In this document: positions 16,130-23,326 of the stretch, in pieces
Layout: each line of letters begins with the position of its first letter
How positions within the stretch are numbered: the stretch's first letter is position 1
Source of the DNA: Bacillaceae bacterium
GTDB taxonomy: Bacteria; Bacillota; Bacilli; Bacillales_A; Planococcaceae
Direction of reading: 5' to 3'
DNA length: 26,388 nucleotides
NCBI GenBank assembly: GCA_030149685.1
Contig: JASLGI010000149.1
Coordinates: 1 to 26,388 of the forward strand
Program-made: the position numbers and the translations under genes
The notes under the pieces: generated by a model
What the model saw: the letters and a program-made list of their open reading frames with translations, nothing else
Database searches by the model: none
Told to the model about the DNA's origin: nothing

Positions 16130-16960
16130 TTAACGTAAATACGTCCATTCATCATTTGCATACTTTTCCTTCATCAACTGTTCAACATAACTTTCCTGTT
16201 CTTCTGTTAATTGATACGGTTCAAGCGTAATATTCAATGCTTTTTCAAACCCTTGACTAAAAGCATCGACGAGTTCACTTATTGGAATCTCTCGCTCCGT
16301 TAATTGATCAATAGCGACCGCCCGCTGAGGTAAACTATCGTACATTCGACGTTTTGATTCCTCCGACGAAAAGCGAAACAATGAAATAAGGCGATCGATA
16401 TTTAAATGGCGTAATATAGCGCCATGTTGTAAAATGACGCCCTTTTGTCTCGTCTGTGCGCTTCCTGCAATTTTCTTTCCTTCTACAACAAGTTCATACC
16501 AGCTCGGTGCATCAAAACAAACACCACTTTTTGGCCGTTTTAATGCTGCTTGTTCCGCCTCTGACCGTGGAACAGAAAATTCTGCTTGAAAGCCGAGTAA
16601 ACGGAATCCTTCCAATAGTCCTTGAGAAATGACTCGATACGCCTCTGTCACTGTCTCAGGCATCCCTGGGTAATCTTCTGATACAATGACGCTATAAGTC
16701 AGCTCATCATCATGCAACACACCTCTGCCACCTGTCTGTCGACGGACAAATCCAAGGCCTTCTTCTTTCACTCGTTCAATATCAATATCGCGTGTCACTT
16801 GTTGAAAATAACCGATTGATAACGTCGCTGGTTCCCATTCATAAAATCGGAGGACAGGACCTATCTCCTCTTTACTATGCCACTCTAATAATGCTTCATC
16901 AAGCGCCATATTATAAGCTGCACTACGAGGTCCTGAATAAATCCAATGCCAAGTTGTCAT
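16130..16960 (-). CDS. lipM: Octanoyl-[GcvH]:protein N-octanoyltransferase LipM
   Basis: Octanoyltransferase of 276 aa, BPL/LplA fold, which in B. subtilis moves octanoate from acyl carrier protein to the H protein GcvH in lipoate synthesis. Seen: [18 protein letters not shown] near 73-90, and [13 protein letters not shown] with the catalytic Cys148 (C150 in B. subtilis LipM), then [21 protein letters not shown]. The ATG at 16960 follows AAGGAG by 8 nt; a GTG two codons upstream is less well placed. Its neighbour yqhL is also adjacent in B. subtilis. The glycine cleavage genes gcvT-gcvPA-gcvPB often found here are absent. Confidence 0.92.
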   Translation of the reverse strand: MTTWHWIYSGPRSAAYNMALDEALLEWHSKEEIGPVLRFYEWEPATLSIGYFQQVTRDIDIERVKEEGLGFVRRQTGGRGVLHDDELTYSVIVSEDYPGMPETVTEAYRVISQGLLEGFRLLGFQAEFSVPRSEAEQAALKRPKSGVCFDAPSWYELVVEGKKIAGSAQTRQKGVILQHGAILRHLNIDRLISLFRFSSEESKRRMYDSLPQRAVAIDQLTEREIPISELVDAFSQGFEKALNITLEPYQLTEEQESYVEQLMKEKYANDEWTYLR

Positions 16961-17007
16961 ATTCACTACTCCTTTTCGTCACAATTACGACAAGTTTAAC
17001 ATTTACA

Positions 17008-17036
17008 TTGAACATACGCTAGTTCATCTTTATAAT
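17008..17036 (+). promoter_or_regulatory. yqhL promoter
   Basis: TTGAAC (17008-17013), 17 bp, TATAAT (17031-17036). The start would be 30 bp downstream. An inverted repeat TGAAC-N8-GTTCA (17009-17026) overlaps the -35 and spacer. Confidence 0.7.
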
Positions 17037-17065
17037 ATACAGTGAGAAGAAAGGGGATTTTACTA

Positions 17066-17446
17066 GTGAATTGGATCGTTATTGGAGCGATTGTACTCGC
17101 CATTATTCTTTATGTCGTATTTACGATGATTCGTGTAAAAAAAGCGGTAATTCCGCTCAACCAAGATCAATTTATCGAAGGGTATCGAAAAGCACAATTA
17201 ATTGATGTACGAGAGCCAGCTGATTTTGAAGCAGGACATATTTTAGGTGCTCGAAATATCCCTTATACACAATTCCAATACCGCCACGAAGAAATTCGAA
17301 AAGATCAGCCCGTTTATTTATATGACCAAAACGGGGGACGCTCATCACGCGCGGCGCTTTTCTTGAAAAAGCGAGGATATACTGAGCTTTACCACTTAGA
17401 TGGTGGCTTCCGTTCGTGGACCGGAAAAATTAAACATGGAAAATAA
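17066..17446 (+). CDS. yqhL: Membrane-anchored rhodanese-like protein YqhL
   Basis: Single rhodanese domain of 126 aa with one N-terminal membrane segment (residues 3-21) followed by basic RVKK, predicting a cytosolic domain anchored to the membrane. The domain shows LIDVREPADFEAGHILGARNIPY (45-66) and LDGGFRSW near the end. The active-site loop (rhodanese pattern CxxGxRS) reads DQNGGRS (87-93), so Asp87 occupies the position of the persulfide-forming Cys; thiosulfate sulfurtransferase activity is therefore unlikely. The start is GTG at 17066 with AAAGGGGA 8 nt upstream; an in-frame GTG at 17042 lies upstream of this site. Adjacent to lipM as in Bacillus. Role unknown. Confidence 0.88.
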   Translation: MNWIVIGAIVLAIILYVVFTMIRVKKAVIPLNQDQFIEGYRKAQLIDVREPADFEAGHILGARNIPYTQFQYRHEEIRKDQPVYLYDQNGGRSSRAALFLKKRGYTELYHLDGGFRSWTGKIKHGK

Positions 17447-17489
17447 AAAAGGTGTCAGCAAAGCATTTTACTTTGCTGACACTTTTTTC
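17447..17489. terminator. Bidirectional terminator between yqhL and aroK
   Basis: Perfect 12-bp stem GTGTCAGCAAAG (17452-17463) with CTTTGCTGACAC (17471-17482), 7-nt loop, A run on the left and T run on the right, so it works for both convergent genes. Confidence 0.92.
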
Positions 17490-18005
17490 TTACCAATTAC
17501 CTTTTAACCGGTCAATTTGATAACTAATATATCGACTGATCTCTGTCAAAGAGCGACGTTCTGTTTCCACTCGAATATGCGCTGCTTGCAAATAGAGTGG
17601 TTTTCTCCTTTTATATAAGGAGTAAATATCTTCTTTTGATGAACGTTGAACGATCGGACGATTTTTATCATTAGCGATACGCCGCCAAATGTCTCGAAAC
17701 GGCGTATTTAAGAAGAAAACAAGACCTGTTTCACGCATGATTCGACGATTCTCTTCATTCATCGCCACACCGCCCCCCGTCGCAATAATGCAAAACTCAT
17801 CTGGGAACTCTTTTAAAAACTCTGTCTCCATTTCTCTAAACCGTTCTTCTCCATATGTCTCAAAAATTTGAGGAATCGTCATTCCTGTTTTTCGACTAAT
17901 TTCATGATCCATATCATAAAACGGCAATTTTTTTAATCGGCTTGTTCGTTTGCCAATTGCGGTTTTCCCACATCCCATAAAACCGACTAAATATATTTTT
18001 TTCAT
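17490..18005 (-). CDS. aroK: Shikimate kinase
   Basis: NMP-kinase-fold enzyme of 171 aa phosphorylating shikimate at O3, the fifth shikimate-pathway step. Walker A is GFMGCGKT (8-15), followed by the shikimate-binding Asp in FYDMDHEI and Arg in GEERFREME, the glycine triad ATGGGVAM and the lid region KNRPI. The ATG at 18005 overlaps the comGG stop by 4 bp (ATGA), implying translational coupling to the competence operon. The comG-aroK arrangement also occurs in staphylococci. No convincing internal promoter was found, although a housekeeping enzyme should not depend on competence expression. Confidence 0.94.
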   Translation of the reverse strand: MKKIYLVGFMGCGKTAIGKRTSRLKKLPFYDMDHEISRKTGMTIPQIFETYGEERFREMETEFLKEFPDEFCIIATGGGVAMNEENRRIMRETGLVFFLNTPFRDIWRRIANDKNRPIVQRSSKEDIYSLYKRRKPLYLQAAHIRVETERRSLTEISRYISYQIDRLKGNW

Positions 18006-18184
18006 TGAAGCTCACCCTTCTTTTTTAAAGCTGTCTGAATCGCTCGCTCATAATAGACGACTTGTTGATCATAAAATGACGAGAGATGGTAATATGATTG
18101 TACCAAGCTTATCGTAGAAAAGATAACGATAAGTAACAAAACGACACTTCCTATCGACAAAAATCCCCGCTCATTTCGAAACAT
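18002..18184 (-). CDS. comGG: Competence pseudopilin-like protein ComGG (short)
   Basis: 60-aa protein at the ComGG position, with a charged start MFRNERG, then a hydrophobic segment from FLSIGSVVLLLIVIFS (8-23). Like B. subtilis ComGG it lacks the Glu at +5 of the mature pseudopilin. It is about half the length of B. subtilis ComGG (about 124 aa), with only some 35 residues after the membrane helix. The ATG at 18184 follows the comGF stop region by read-over of 14 bp with AAGGACGG as ribosome site. Identification rests mainly on position. A perfect 8-bp intragenic hairpin (18108-18115 with 18126-18133) lies in its coding region. Confidence 0.75.
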   Translation of the reverse strand: MFRNERGFLSIGSVVLLLIVIFSTISLVQSYYHLSSFYDQQVVYYERAIQTALKKKGELQ

Positions 18185-18596
18185 AGACCCACCGTCCTTC
18201 TTCGGTCTTTCCGCTGAGCCACTCGATCGAATAATAAATAAAGGGCTCATGAAATCGAAACTGAGCATTTGCAATATTCGTTAATAATGGTAGATGACCT
18301 TGATCATTTTTTCTCGCTCGAATCAATTGTTTCGATTGTTCAATCGTATACATACCATCTATCGTTTCAATGTGCAAAGTAGCGTATGGCCCTGTTGTAT
18401 AAACACCTTGTGCTTCTTGTAGCCACTCATCTACTTCAATGTGGAAAAGTTGCCATTCCATCTCTTCACTTACTTGCTCATTCGGTAATTGCCAACTTTT
18501 CCATTGGATGAAATAAAAGATAAAATGGGTGAGCAACAAAAAACCGATTAAAAAAAAGAGTGATTCAATCAATGTCATTCCACATTCTCGCTGCAC
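18171..18596 (-). CDS. comGF: Competence minor pseudopilin ComGF
   Basis: 141 aa, minor pseudopilin of the transformation pilus. The prepilin motif ECG|MTLIE (cleavage after Gly6, Glu at +5) is followed by a hydrophobic helix to about residue 31, and ComGF-like text QLFHIEVDEWLQEA and IEQSKQLIRARKNDQGHLPLL. The start is GTG at 18596, inside the end of comGE, with GGAGGAG about 12 nt upstream; an ATG further on would remove the leader. It overlaps comGE by 22 bp and comGG by 14 bp. Confidence 0.85.
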   Translation of the reverse strand: MQRECGMTLIESLFFLIGFLLLTHFIFYFIQWKSWQLPNEQVSEEMEWQLFHIEVDEWLQEAQGVYTTGPYATLHIETIDGMYTIEQSKQLIRARKNDQGHLPLLTNIANAQFRFHEPFIYYSIEWLSGKTEEGRWVYVSK

Positions 18597-18880
18597 TGAA
18601 CTACTTTTCTCCTCCCATCTTCTCGCTCAATGACGACTGAGCAACCGTTAACCGTCCAAAAATAGCTCCATCCATCTTTCTCAACACTCCCTGTACAGCG
18701 CACACTTTTCATACACAATTGAGCTCCTTCATAACCTACAGATAAAAGCTGCATTTCCTCTTTTTTCTCCCGCATTTTCTCACTCGCTGTAATACCGATA
18801 CTCACAAAAGTACCTGTCATCACTGTAACTACTAAAAGAATGATGACTACCTCTAACAAAAAAACCCCCTTTTCATTCAT
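18575..18880 (-). CDS. comGE: Competence minor pseudopilin ComGE
   Basis: 101 aa with prepilin motif MNEKG|VFLLE (Glu at +5) and hydrophobic helix VVIILLVVTVMTGTFV. Three Cys occur in the C-terminal half (residues around 56, 62 and 80, and a fourth near the end). Sequence beyond the helix is poorly conserved in this family; identity is from the pilin leader plus operon order. It overlaps comGD by 8 bp. Confidence 0.82.
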   Translation of the reverse strand: MNEKGVFLLEVVIILLVVTVMTGTFVSIGITASEKMREKKEEMQLLSVGYEGAQLCMKSVRCTGSVEKDGWSYFWTVNGCSVVIEREDGRRKVVQCSENVE

Positions 18881-19292
18881 CGTAAAGCAGCCTTCCTTTT
18901 CCTATTTGTATTCGCAGACGATACATGTTTGATGGACTTTTAAAATAAATTGTACCAAACTTCCTCACATTTCCTTGCGGGTTAATTGAAATCGTCTGAA
19001 TGTTGCTCGTGAACATGTACTGCAATGAGATCGGATAGTCTTTTTGAATAATTGTATGACCATCATCAATTTCATAATACGTTCGAAAAAAAGAAAGGGA
19101 AACGTCTCTTTTTTCTGCTTTCGCCTTCATTTGTAATACGGTCAATTCGTGTTGCAACTGTCGAATAAACAATGTCTCTGTCGTTTCTTTATCGAGTGAT
19201 TGTACGAATGATAAAGAAAAATAGCTAACTACTGTTAATACTGTCAACGTCATCATACTTTCAATAAACGTCCACCCTCGATCATTTCTCAT
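18873..19292 (-). CDS. comGD: Competence minor pseudopilin ComGD
   Basis: 139 aa with prepilin motif MRNDRG|WTFIE (Glu at +5; Trp rather than Phe at +1), the helix SMMTLTVLTVVSYFSLSFV, and a C-terminal domain ending with INPQGNVRKFGTIYF, similar to the nucleic-acid-uptake pilin GspH/ComGD pattern with a late glycine and strand region. It overlaps comGC by 11 bp. Processing would need the prepilin peptidase ComC, not in this window. Confidence 0.87.
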   Translation of the reverse strand: MRNDRGWTFIESMMTLTVLTVVSYFSLSFVQSLDKETTETLFIRQLQHELTVLQMKAKAEKRDVSLSFFRTYYEIDDGHTIIQKDYPISLQYMFTSNIQTISINPQGNVRKFGTIYFKSPSNMYRLRIQIGKGRLLYDE

Positions 19293-19584
19293 GCACGGTC
19301 ACTTTACCACTTGCATCAATCGATACTTCTCTTCCATCTGGACAAGTCGTTTCTTTCCCTAAATAATTCGCTTGTTGTAAATCTTTTAAAGAAGCTGGAA
19401 TTTTTTTATGTTCAATACGATAAGCTTCAATCGCTCCTTCTACCATCTTCACATAACCAGCGCATCCTCTTTCATCAACTGTCCCTGTATACTTAGCAAC
19501 ATTCGGAATCGTAATTAAAAGTAATATTACGACAATCAACATGACGAACATGATTTCTACTAATGTAAAACCTTTTTCGTTCAT
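19282..19584 (-). CDS. comGC: Competence major pseudopilin ComGC
   Basis: Main subunit of the transformation pseudopilus, 100 aa. Prepilin motif MNEKG|FTLVE with classic Phe +1 and Glu +5, then the hydrophobic helix IMFVMLIVVILLLITIPNV. Two Cys (in ERGCAGY and ETTCPDG) probably form the intramolecular disulfide known for ComGC. The ATG at 19584 lies 6 nt after AGGAGG and 8 bp past the comGB stop; an upstream in-frame ATG at 19608 lies before this site. The strong ribosome site fits its role as major subunit. Confidence 0.95.
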   Translation of the reverse strand: MNEKGFTLVEIMFVMLIVVILLLITIPNVAKYTGTVDERGCAGYVKMVEGAIEAYRIEHKKIPASLKDLQQANYLGKETTCPDGREVSIDASGKVTVHEK

Positions 19585-19594
19585 AATAAACCTC

Positions 19595-20626
19595 CTATAA
19601 ATGATCAAACATTTGATAAATAGGTAACATCATGGACAAATAAAACAAAATAATTGTACTTGCAATGAAACCGAGCATCGTCGGATGAATAATTCGTAAA
19701 ACTTTTGAAAAGTACTCATCTGCTTCCTCTTCTAATAATGATGCATATAAAGAAAGCTCCTCTGTTAACATGGCACGATCGAAACCGTGTGCGGTCGTTG
19801 GTCCAAAACTTCCTAACCAATACGGCTGACGTTCCAACACTTTATTTAAAGGTAGCCCTTCTTTCATTTCGGCATAAATCTCTTCGGAAAAATAAGCCAC
19901 CCACGGATCATACTTTTGTGTCATCAATTGATAGACGCTCTCCTGTACAGTCCAACCAATAGCAGTTAATTGACTCAATGCGTAAGCAAATCGGTAAGTC
20001 CAACTCATCCGAGTGTAAAACGAAAGAAATGGTATACGTAATAAACGTGAAACTTTATCTTTCATCGGCATTGCACGTAGTCTTCGATAAAAAATAACGA
20101 CAAAGAAAAAGAGCAATAAAACGCCTACTAAAAATACTTTCGGCAAATATACAGCGATGAATGGCAACCAATAAGAAAGGCCTGTTTGTACGTCGACTCT
20201 CGTAGCAAACAACGTTTCTAAATGAGGAATAAAAAGAAGTTCAAATAAGACAAAGAAAAATACGAGGAAAGAAAACAAAATAAGAGGATACGTGAATGTT
20301 TTTCGTAATAACTGCCGATACACTTCTAAACGACCGAGACGTTCAGCGACTTGACGTAGAGCGCGAATCAACTGGTCACGTGACTTTGCGTTTGCTAAAG
20401 AGAGCAAATCTTGCTTTTTATAACCGAGGGCAATAAAAAGGTGGGCAACTTCCACTCCTTTTTTTAGTTCACTTTCAATCAATTGCTCTGTTTCATTCGG
20501 CTCATAAGCGAAATGTGGCAACAATAACTCAAAACTATTTGGCAATGTCCAACCTTCTTCTAGCAATTGCGCTAATCGAAGCAAAAAACTCCTTTCGTCA
20601 CGAATAATTCGACGTTCTTTCTTCAC
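19595..20626 (-). CDS. comGB: Competence pilus platform protein ComGB
   Basis: Type II secretion F/PilC-family inner-membrane platform protein, 343 aa. Two T2SF repeats (about 10-130 and 205-325) alternate with membrane segments at about 110-132, 165-190 and 315-340. The first repeat has FLLRLAQLLEEGWTLPNSFELL, the second FAYALSQLTAIGWTVQESVYQL. The start is GTG at 20626, directly after the comGA stop, with AAGGAAGG inside the last comGA codons, so translation is coupled. It is the assembly platform worked by ComGA. Confidence 0.94.
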   Translation of the reverse strand: MKKERRIIRDERSFLLRLAQLLEEGWTLPNSFELLLPHFAYEPNETEQLIESELKKGVEVAHLFIALGYKKQDLLSLANAKSRDQLIRALRQVAERLGRLEVYRQLLRKTFTYPLILFSFLVFFFVLFELLFIPHLETLFATRVDVQTGLSYWLPFIAVYLPKVFLVGVLLLFFFVVIFYRRLRAMPMKDKVSRLLRIPFLSFYTRMSWTYRFAYALSQLTAIGWTVQESVYQLMTQKYDPWVAYFSEEIYAEMKEGLPLNKVLERQPYWLGSFGPTTAHGFDRAMLTEELSLYASLLEEEADEYFSKVLRIIHPTMLGFIASTIILFYLSMMLPIYQMFDHL

Positions 20627-20627
20627 A

Positions 20628-21551
20628 TTATCGCCTTCCTTCTATTTGACGAAAAAGGGACTGGACTTTTTCTCCTTGAACTATTTGAAAGACCGCATAA
20701 CGCGATGTTGCATCTCCGTGTAACCGCTGCGAAAGTAATCCGACAACCGTTTGCTTTAATTCATCTATCGTCACTCCTAAATCGAGCAAACGATATAGAC
20801 TCCCTTCTGGATTTTTCGCATGTACCGTTGAAAAAACGAGATGACCACTAAGTGCTGCTCGTGCTGCTGTCTTCGCTGTTGCTGCGTCTCGAATCTCCCC
20901 GATCATAATGACATTTGGTGAATGACGCAAGACAGCTTTCAAACCAGCCGCGTATGTTAAACCGGCTCGTTCGTTCACTTGAACTTGTAATAAATGTTCT
21001 TGTGGATTTTCTACTGGATCTTCTAATGTAATTACGTGGCGGTCATGAGTAAACACACAATGAGCAAGCAACGTATAAAGAGTTGTCGTCTTCCCTGACC
21101 CAGTCGGACCATTAACGAGAACAAGCCCTTCTTCATAACGTGTTAAACGCTCTAACTGTTCATAAACATCTTTCTTGCTATTTGCTAATTCATTCAATGT
21201 CATTACTTCATTATGTCGTTGTAAACGAATCACAACACTCTCTCGATAGTATGAAGGGATCGTTGACACACGGAAAGAATACATCGAGCCTTCAAACTCT
21301 CGATGAAAAGCGCCACTCTGCGGTGTCACAATATCGCTCATATCAAGAGAAGATAAAAACTTAAAATACGACACCATACGCTCTGTCATCGATAAAGGAT
21401 ACGTCACTAAAGGATACAACTGATAATTTTTTTGCAAATAAATCGTATATTGCTCTCCTTTCGGTATGAAGTGAATGTCTGAAGCTTTTTGACGAATCGC
21501 TTCTTCGAGTAAATCGTCGCATTTTTCCTCTACGATATTTGTTGCAGTCAT
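20628..21551 (-). CDS. comGA: Competence traffic ATPase ComGA
   Basis: PilB/GspE-family ATPase of 307 aa that powers assembly of the transformation pilus at the inner membrane face. Walker A GPTGSGKT (148-155), Asp box VITLEDPVE (173-181), Walker B VIMIGEIRD (214-222), His box STVHA (241-245) and SQRL (274-277). No CxxC zinc motif follows SQRL; the C-terminus is short. The ATG at 21551 follows AGGAGG by 6 nt; the in-frame extension to 21578 precedes it and is unlikely. First gene of comGA-GG-aroK. In Bacillus the operon is ComK-activated; I found no perfect pair of ComK AAAA-N5-TTTT boxes upstream. Confidence 0.95.
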   Translation of the reverse strand: MTATNIVEEKCDDLLEEAIRQKASDIHFIPKGEQYTIYLQKNYQLYPLVTYPLSMTERMVSYFKFLSSLDMSDIVTPQSGAFHREFEGSMYSFRVSTIPSYYRESVVIRLQRHNEVMTLNELANSKKDVYEQLERLTRYEEGLVLVNGPTGSGKTTTLYTLLAHCVFTHDRHVITLEDPVENPQEHLLQVQVNERAGLTYAAGLKAVLRHSPNVIMIGEIRDAATAKTAARAALSGHLVFSTVHAKNPEGSLYRLLDLGVTIDELKQTVVGLLSQRLHGDATSRYAVFQIVQGEKVQSLFRQIEGRR

Positions 21552-21573
21552 CAAATTCCTCCTTTCAAAAAAC

Positions 21574-21579
21574 ATCATA
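21574..21579 (-). promoter_or_regulatory. Possible comGA -10 box
   Basis: TATGAT on the minus strand, 23 bp before the comGA ATG. It abuts the T tract of the yqgX terminator and has no sigma-A -35, as expected of an activator-dependent promoter. Identification is tentative. Confidence 0.3.
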
Positions 21580-21587
21580 AAAAAAGC

Positions 21588-21614
21588 TCTGAAAAAAGGA
21601 AACCCTTTTTCAGA
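21588..21614 (-). terminator. Terminator after yqgX
   Basis: Stem TCTGAAAAAGG/CCTTTTTTCAGA with one bulged base and a 4-nt loop, followed on the minus strand by GCTTTTTTTATG. It lies 25 bp past the yqgX stop and ends about 36 bp before the comGA start. Confidence 0.85.
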
Positions 21615-21639
21615 ACTTAAAAGAAACTACAGTTGTTTT

Positions 21640-22284
21640 TTATAAATATTGACGAATAAACGGATTATCAATTTTTTCTGCTTTCGGTGTTGTTGCACCA
21701 CCATGTCCAGGATAAAGAACCGTCTCATCGGGCAACGTTAAAATATGTCGCTTGATCGACAACAAAAGCGTTTCTAAACTTCCTCCTACGAGATCTGTTC
21801 GCCCAATACTTTGACGGAAAATGACATCGCCGACGAGTGCTGTTTCATATTGTGCGAAATAATATGTCACACTTCCAGGTGAATGTCCTGGAGTATGGAA
21901 CACTTCAAATGTAAATGGTCCGACCGTATATGTGCCTTCTTTTTCAATATAATGATCCGCTGGTCGACCAGTAACATCGGGCAATTGAAAATATTTTGCA
22001 GAACCATTTAATTCTGCATTTTCTAACCATTCTTTCTCTTCAATATGTTGATAAACAGGAATGTCAAAAGCATCACGCACCGTATCTACTGCTCCTATAT
22101 GATCAAAATGAGCATGTGTCAATAAAATCGCATGAGGATTCAATCCTTTTTTCCGAATCCGTTCAACAATTAGCTCCCCTTCTTCTCCTGGGTCTACAAT
22201 TAAACAATCCTTCGTCTCACTATCATACAAAAAATAACAATTCGTTTGCACAGGTCCTAACGGATATCCATCAATTCGAAACAT
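21640..22284 (-). CDS. yqgX: Metallo-beta-lactamase-fold hydrolase YqgX
   Basis: Glyoxalase II-like metallohydrolase of 214 aa. The metal motif is THAHFDH (56-62), with further ligands His in HTPGHSPGS, Asp in LVGDVIF and His in YPGHGG, so a dinuclear metal site is complete. The start MFRIDGYPLGPVQTNCYFLYD and IVDPGEEG are typical of the YqgX/YcbL group. Substrate is probably a glutathione- or bacillithiol-type thioester, unproven. The ATG at 22284 lies 1 bp after the yqgU stop; its GAGGAGG ribosome site is formed by the Glu codons at the yqgU end. In B. subtilis yqgX also lies upstream of comGA. Confidence 0.92.
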   Translation of the reverse strand: MFRIDGYPLGPVQTNCYFLYDSETKDCLIVDPGEEGELIVERIRKKGLNPHAILLTHAHFDHIGAVDTVRDAFDIPVYQHIEEKEWLENAELNGSAKYFQLPDVTGRPADHYIEKEGTYTVGPFTFEVFHTPGHSPGSVTYYFAQYETALVGDVIFRQSIGRTDLVGGSLETLLLSIKRHILTLPDETVLYPGHGGATTPKAEKIDNPFIRQYL

Positions 22285-22285
22285 T

Positions 22286-23263
22286 TTATTCCTCCTCTTT
22301 TAGCCACTTTATTCCTTCAGGTTCAACCGTTCGTTGATCACTCTGTAAACAGTAGCGTTCATTACAATCATACGGAAGTTTCTCAACTTCTTCTACTATT
22401 AACTCACCAGTCTCACAATTAACCGTATAGTGTTTATGTGTGCTGGGACTACTCGAGATGAAAAGATCTATTCCTTCTTCTGTTTCTCGAACAACAGGAG
22501 GTAGTATGGACCATTCGTCAATCGTTGTTGTTAATTCCCAAGCAGACTGCTCTTCAAAAAGCTCGTCCCATAAGTAAAAAAACAATGTATGATTTGCATA
22601 AAAAACACCGAGTATGTTCTTTTGAACGGAATAAAAAGCGAGTGGCTCTTTTTCGGTGCCGACTAATGCCCTTGATTCTGCTCCAACAGTTAACGTTCCT
22701 TCGTCAAAAAAAGTAACTTTCCCTAAATGCCAAAAAGCAAAAGGGGCTGCTTTCTCAAGATATGTACCGTACTTTTCTTTACTATCATATAAGTATACAT
22801 TCGAGTTCCACGCTTCATCAAAAGTCGTCACGAGCCAAAGATGAGGTTTTGTCGGATGCCATTGAATATCGAATGCCTCTCCTTCAAAGGGTAACCACTC
22901 GACAAATTTCCCTTCTGTATCAACAACATCTATTTGTGTTCCCCCTTCTTCGCCTGTCCATTGAACTGTATACAATTGCGCGCTTGAGTGATAATCAACA
23001 GATTGTATCCACCCTGGGAACTGGGCGATTGTCGTCGCCGTACCTTCTTTTAAATTCGCTGTTTTCAATCGTTGATTGTCTTCTCCTACAACGTAAAGTA
23101 AATGATACGTATCTTGCCATCCAACGACTTCTTGCACGGTTTCTTTTTCTTCGACTGCTTGTAAACTCACCGGCTTTTCTTCTACTTGCTCTTTTTCTTT
23201 TGTACAACCGAGAGCAAATACAGAAAAAACGATGAGCAATATTATTACATAAATACGTTTCAC
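22286..23263 (-). CDS. yqgU: YqgU-like lipoprotein
   Basis: Predicted lipoprotein of 325 aa. Signal peptide MKRIYVIILLIVFSVFALGC with lipobox ALGC, the lipidated residue being Cys20; the next residues are charged (TKEKEQVEEK). The mature part is rich in W/Y/D and repeated strand-like blocks (for example SVDYHSSAQLYTVQWTG, DIQWHPTKPHLWLVTT), compatible with the beta-propeller described for YqgU. Two Cys pairs near the C-terminus (NCETG, DCNERYC) could form disulfides outside the cell. The start is GTG at 23263, 7 nt after AGGAG. Position (between an LtaS-type gene and yqgX) matches B. subtilis yqgS-yqgU-yqgX. Function unknown. Confidence 0.82.
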   Translation of the reverse strand: MKRIYVIILLIVFSVFALGCTKEKEQVEEKPVSLQAVEEKETVQEVVGWQDTYHLLYVVGEDNQRLKTANLKEGTATTIAQFPGWIQSVDYHSSAQLYTVQWTGEEGGTQIDVVDTEGKFVEWLPFEGEAFDIQWHPTKPHLWLVTTFDEAWNSNVYLYDSKEKYGTYLEKAAPFAFWHLGKVTFFDEGTLTVGAESRALVGTEKEPLAFYSVQKNILGVFYANHTLFFYLWDELFEEQSAWELTTTIDEWSILPPVVRETEEGIDLFISSSPSTHKHYTVNCETGELIVEEVEKLPYDCNERYCLQSDQRTVEPEGIKWLKEEE

Positions 23264-23287
23264 GCAATTTCTCCTTTCTTTATGAAA

Positions 23288-23324
23288 AAAAGCGCAATGA
23301 ACTAAATACGTCCATTACGCTTTT
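23288..23324 (-). terminator. Terminator after ltaS
   Basis: 12-bp stem AAAAGCGCAATG/CATTACGCTTTT with one mismatch and a 13-nt loop, followed on the minus strand by a seven-T run. It lies just past the ltaS stop and about 24 bp before the yqgU start. Confidence 0.85.
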
Positions 23325-23326
23325 CC

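Noticed and set aside
21555..21640. ComK box pair before comGA
   Set aside because: Only an imperfect AAA-N5-TTT stretch was found, lying within the terminator stem; not a convincing pair of AAAA-N5-TTTT boxes.
22762..23235. 157-codon plus-strand open frame opposite yqgU
   Set aside because: No ribosome binding site, unlike any family I recognise, and fully antisense to a gene with a clear lipoprotein signal and good ribosome site; a shadow of the opposite strand.
22995..23267. 90-codon minus-strand open frame overlapping the yqgU 5' end
   Set aside because: Same strand, other frame than yqgU; highly Arg/Cys-rich and no ribosome site of its own.
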